From a virus: 47,255 nucleotides of DNA. Location: positions 1 through 47,255 of the IMG/VR virus record IMGVR_UViG_3300029448_000072, one strand, 5' to 3'. This document shows, one piece after another, positions 46,799 through 47,255 of this stretch (positions are counted from its first letter, which is position 1; each line of letters begins with the position of its first letter). Below the pieces are notes generated by a model, which worked only from the letters and a program-made list of their open reading frames with translations, was not told where the DNA came from and ran no database searches. The position numbers and the translations under genes are program-made.

Positions 46799-47255
46799 TA
46801 TAATCGTTCCTTAATTATTGTTAATTCTTTTTTTAATTCTTTAATTCCTTCTATTAATAATGGTACTAGCTTATCATATTTTACAGCTCTTATTCCGTTA
46901 CTTCTTACATTTACAAGCTCTGGAAATAAAGCTTGTACTTCATCTGCCATTACTCCATAATCTTTACCATTTAAATGGTCTCCAACCATATCTTTTGCTT
47001 CTTCTTTCCAATCAAATGAATATCCACCTAATTGAGATATTTTATCTAAAGGATTTTCTATTAATTTTTTATTTTCTTTTAAAATAGGGTCTGATGAATA
47101 ATACGCAACTACATCAGCTGAGCCTCTTATAGTAGATGCAAAAAGACATACTTGGCTAGAATCAATAGTTATAGCAGTTGTATTACTATTGCCTGTACCT
47201 ATAATTAAAGCTTGTCCTTCTGTTGCATAAATAACTCCTAAATCACCATTGTTAA
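46798..47255 (-). CDS. tail fibre/spike C-terminus with S74 chaperone, N-terminus beyond window
   Basis: The frame is open from 47253 to a stop at 46798 without any in-frame ATG before codon 89, so the 5' part lies outside the window or across a closed end. The last ~105 residues are an S74 (endosialidase-type) chaperone: SSDPILKENKKLIENPLDKI, then GGYSFDWKEEAKDMVGDHLN and YGVMADEVQALFPELV, followed by a coiled coil (LIEGIKELKKELTIIKERL). It is a second S74 domain in addition to that of the 841-residue fibre. It probably ends a fibre that is cut from its chaperone after trimerisation. Confidence 0.83.
   Translation of the reverse strand, partial: NNGDLGVIYATEGQALIIGTGNSNTTAITIDSSQVCLFASTIRGSADVVAYYSSDPILKENKKLIENPLDKISQLGGYSFDWKEEAKDMVGDHLNGKDYGVMADEVQALFPELVNVRSNGIRAVKYDKLVPLLIEGIKELKKELTIIKERL

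Noticed and set aside
1-47255. CRISPR array, integrase or attachment site, DNA or RNA polymerase, insertion sequence
   Set aside because: None of the expected repeats, catalytic motifs or terminal inverted repeats were found when reading both strands, although distant relatives could be missed by eye.

Overview
This 47.3 kb window is almost certainly most or all of one tailed-phage genome. It is AT-rich, tightly packed, has no host genes, and carries a complete head-assembly set. A P22-type portal, an SU10-type (DUF5309) capsid protein, no tape-measure or sheath gene, and a block of very large internal virion proteins point to a short-tailed podovirus. Base composition and gene set resemble uncultured marine phages. 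The host cannot be named. Strong AGGAG-type ribosome sites argue mildly against a Bacteroidetes host. No integrase, repressor, DNA polymerase or RNA polymerase was recognised, so it is probably lytic and depends on host polymerases.

Layout. A divergent control region lies near 18.25-18.5 kb. From it a leftward late arm reads small genes, terminase small subunit, a metallophosphoesterase, terminase large subunit, portal, scaffold, capsid, a capsid-associated protein, connector/tail genes, a run of short fibre genes, an 841-residue fibre with an S74 chaperone domain, and a cluster of small membrane proteins, reaching position 1. The right end (47255 down to 31475) is also leftward and holds a second S74 fibre end and the internal virion proteins (294, 179, 494, 2673 and 1184 residues). 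Joining the two ends would make one continuous late arm. Joined, the last gene at the left edge would gain a stop codon immediately, which fits a circularly permuted genome, although the S74 frame at the right edge would then lack an ATG.

The rightward early arm (18.4-31.5 kb) holds a tRNA with a CAU anticodon, a PNK-type 3'-phosphatase, a Cas4-like Fe-S exonuclease paired with a Rad52-like annealing protein, an SSB-like protein with an acidic EDLPF tail, a DUF932 protein, a Dam-type adenine methylase, a spore-photoproduct-lyase homologue, a DnaB helicase, a RuvC-like resolvase, and many tiny genes. Together they suggest replication by host polymerase after phage helicase loading, with strong recombination and DNA/RNA repair.

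The most unusual feature is a series of noncoding stretches in the early arm with long perfect or near-perfect inverted repeats: about 490 nt just before the tRNA (19412-19904), and smaller elements at 19166-19216, 21776-21934, 25058-25231 and 25992-26027. They look like a set of structured RNAs, the largest recalling phage ornate large RNAs of the GOLLD/ROOL kind in size and tRNA adjacency. Other points of interest are a 14-residue micro-gene encoding six consecutive cysteines, a 2673-residue virion protein joining an SF1 helicase to a HExxH metallopeptidase, and the photoproduct-lyase homologue. All structures and motifs were read by eye; no folding or database search was run.
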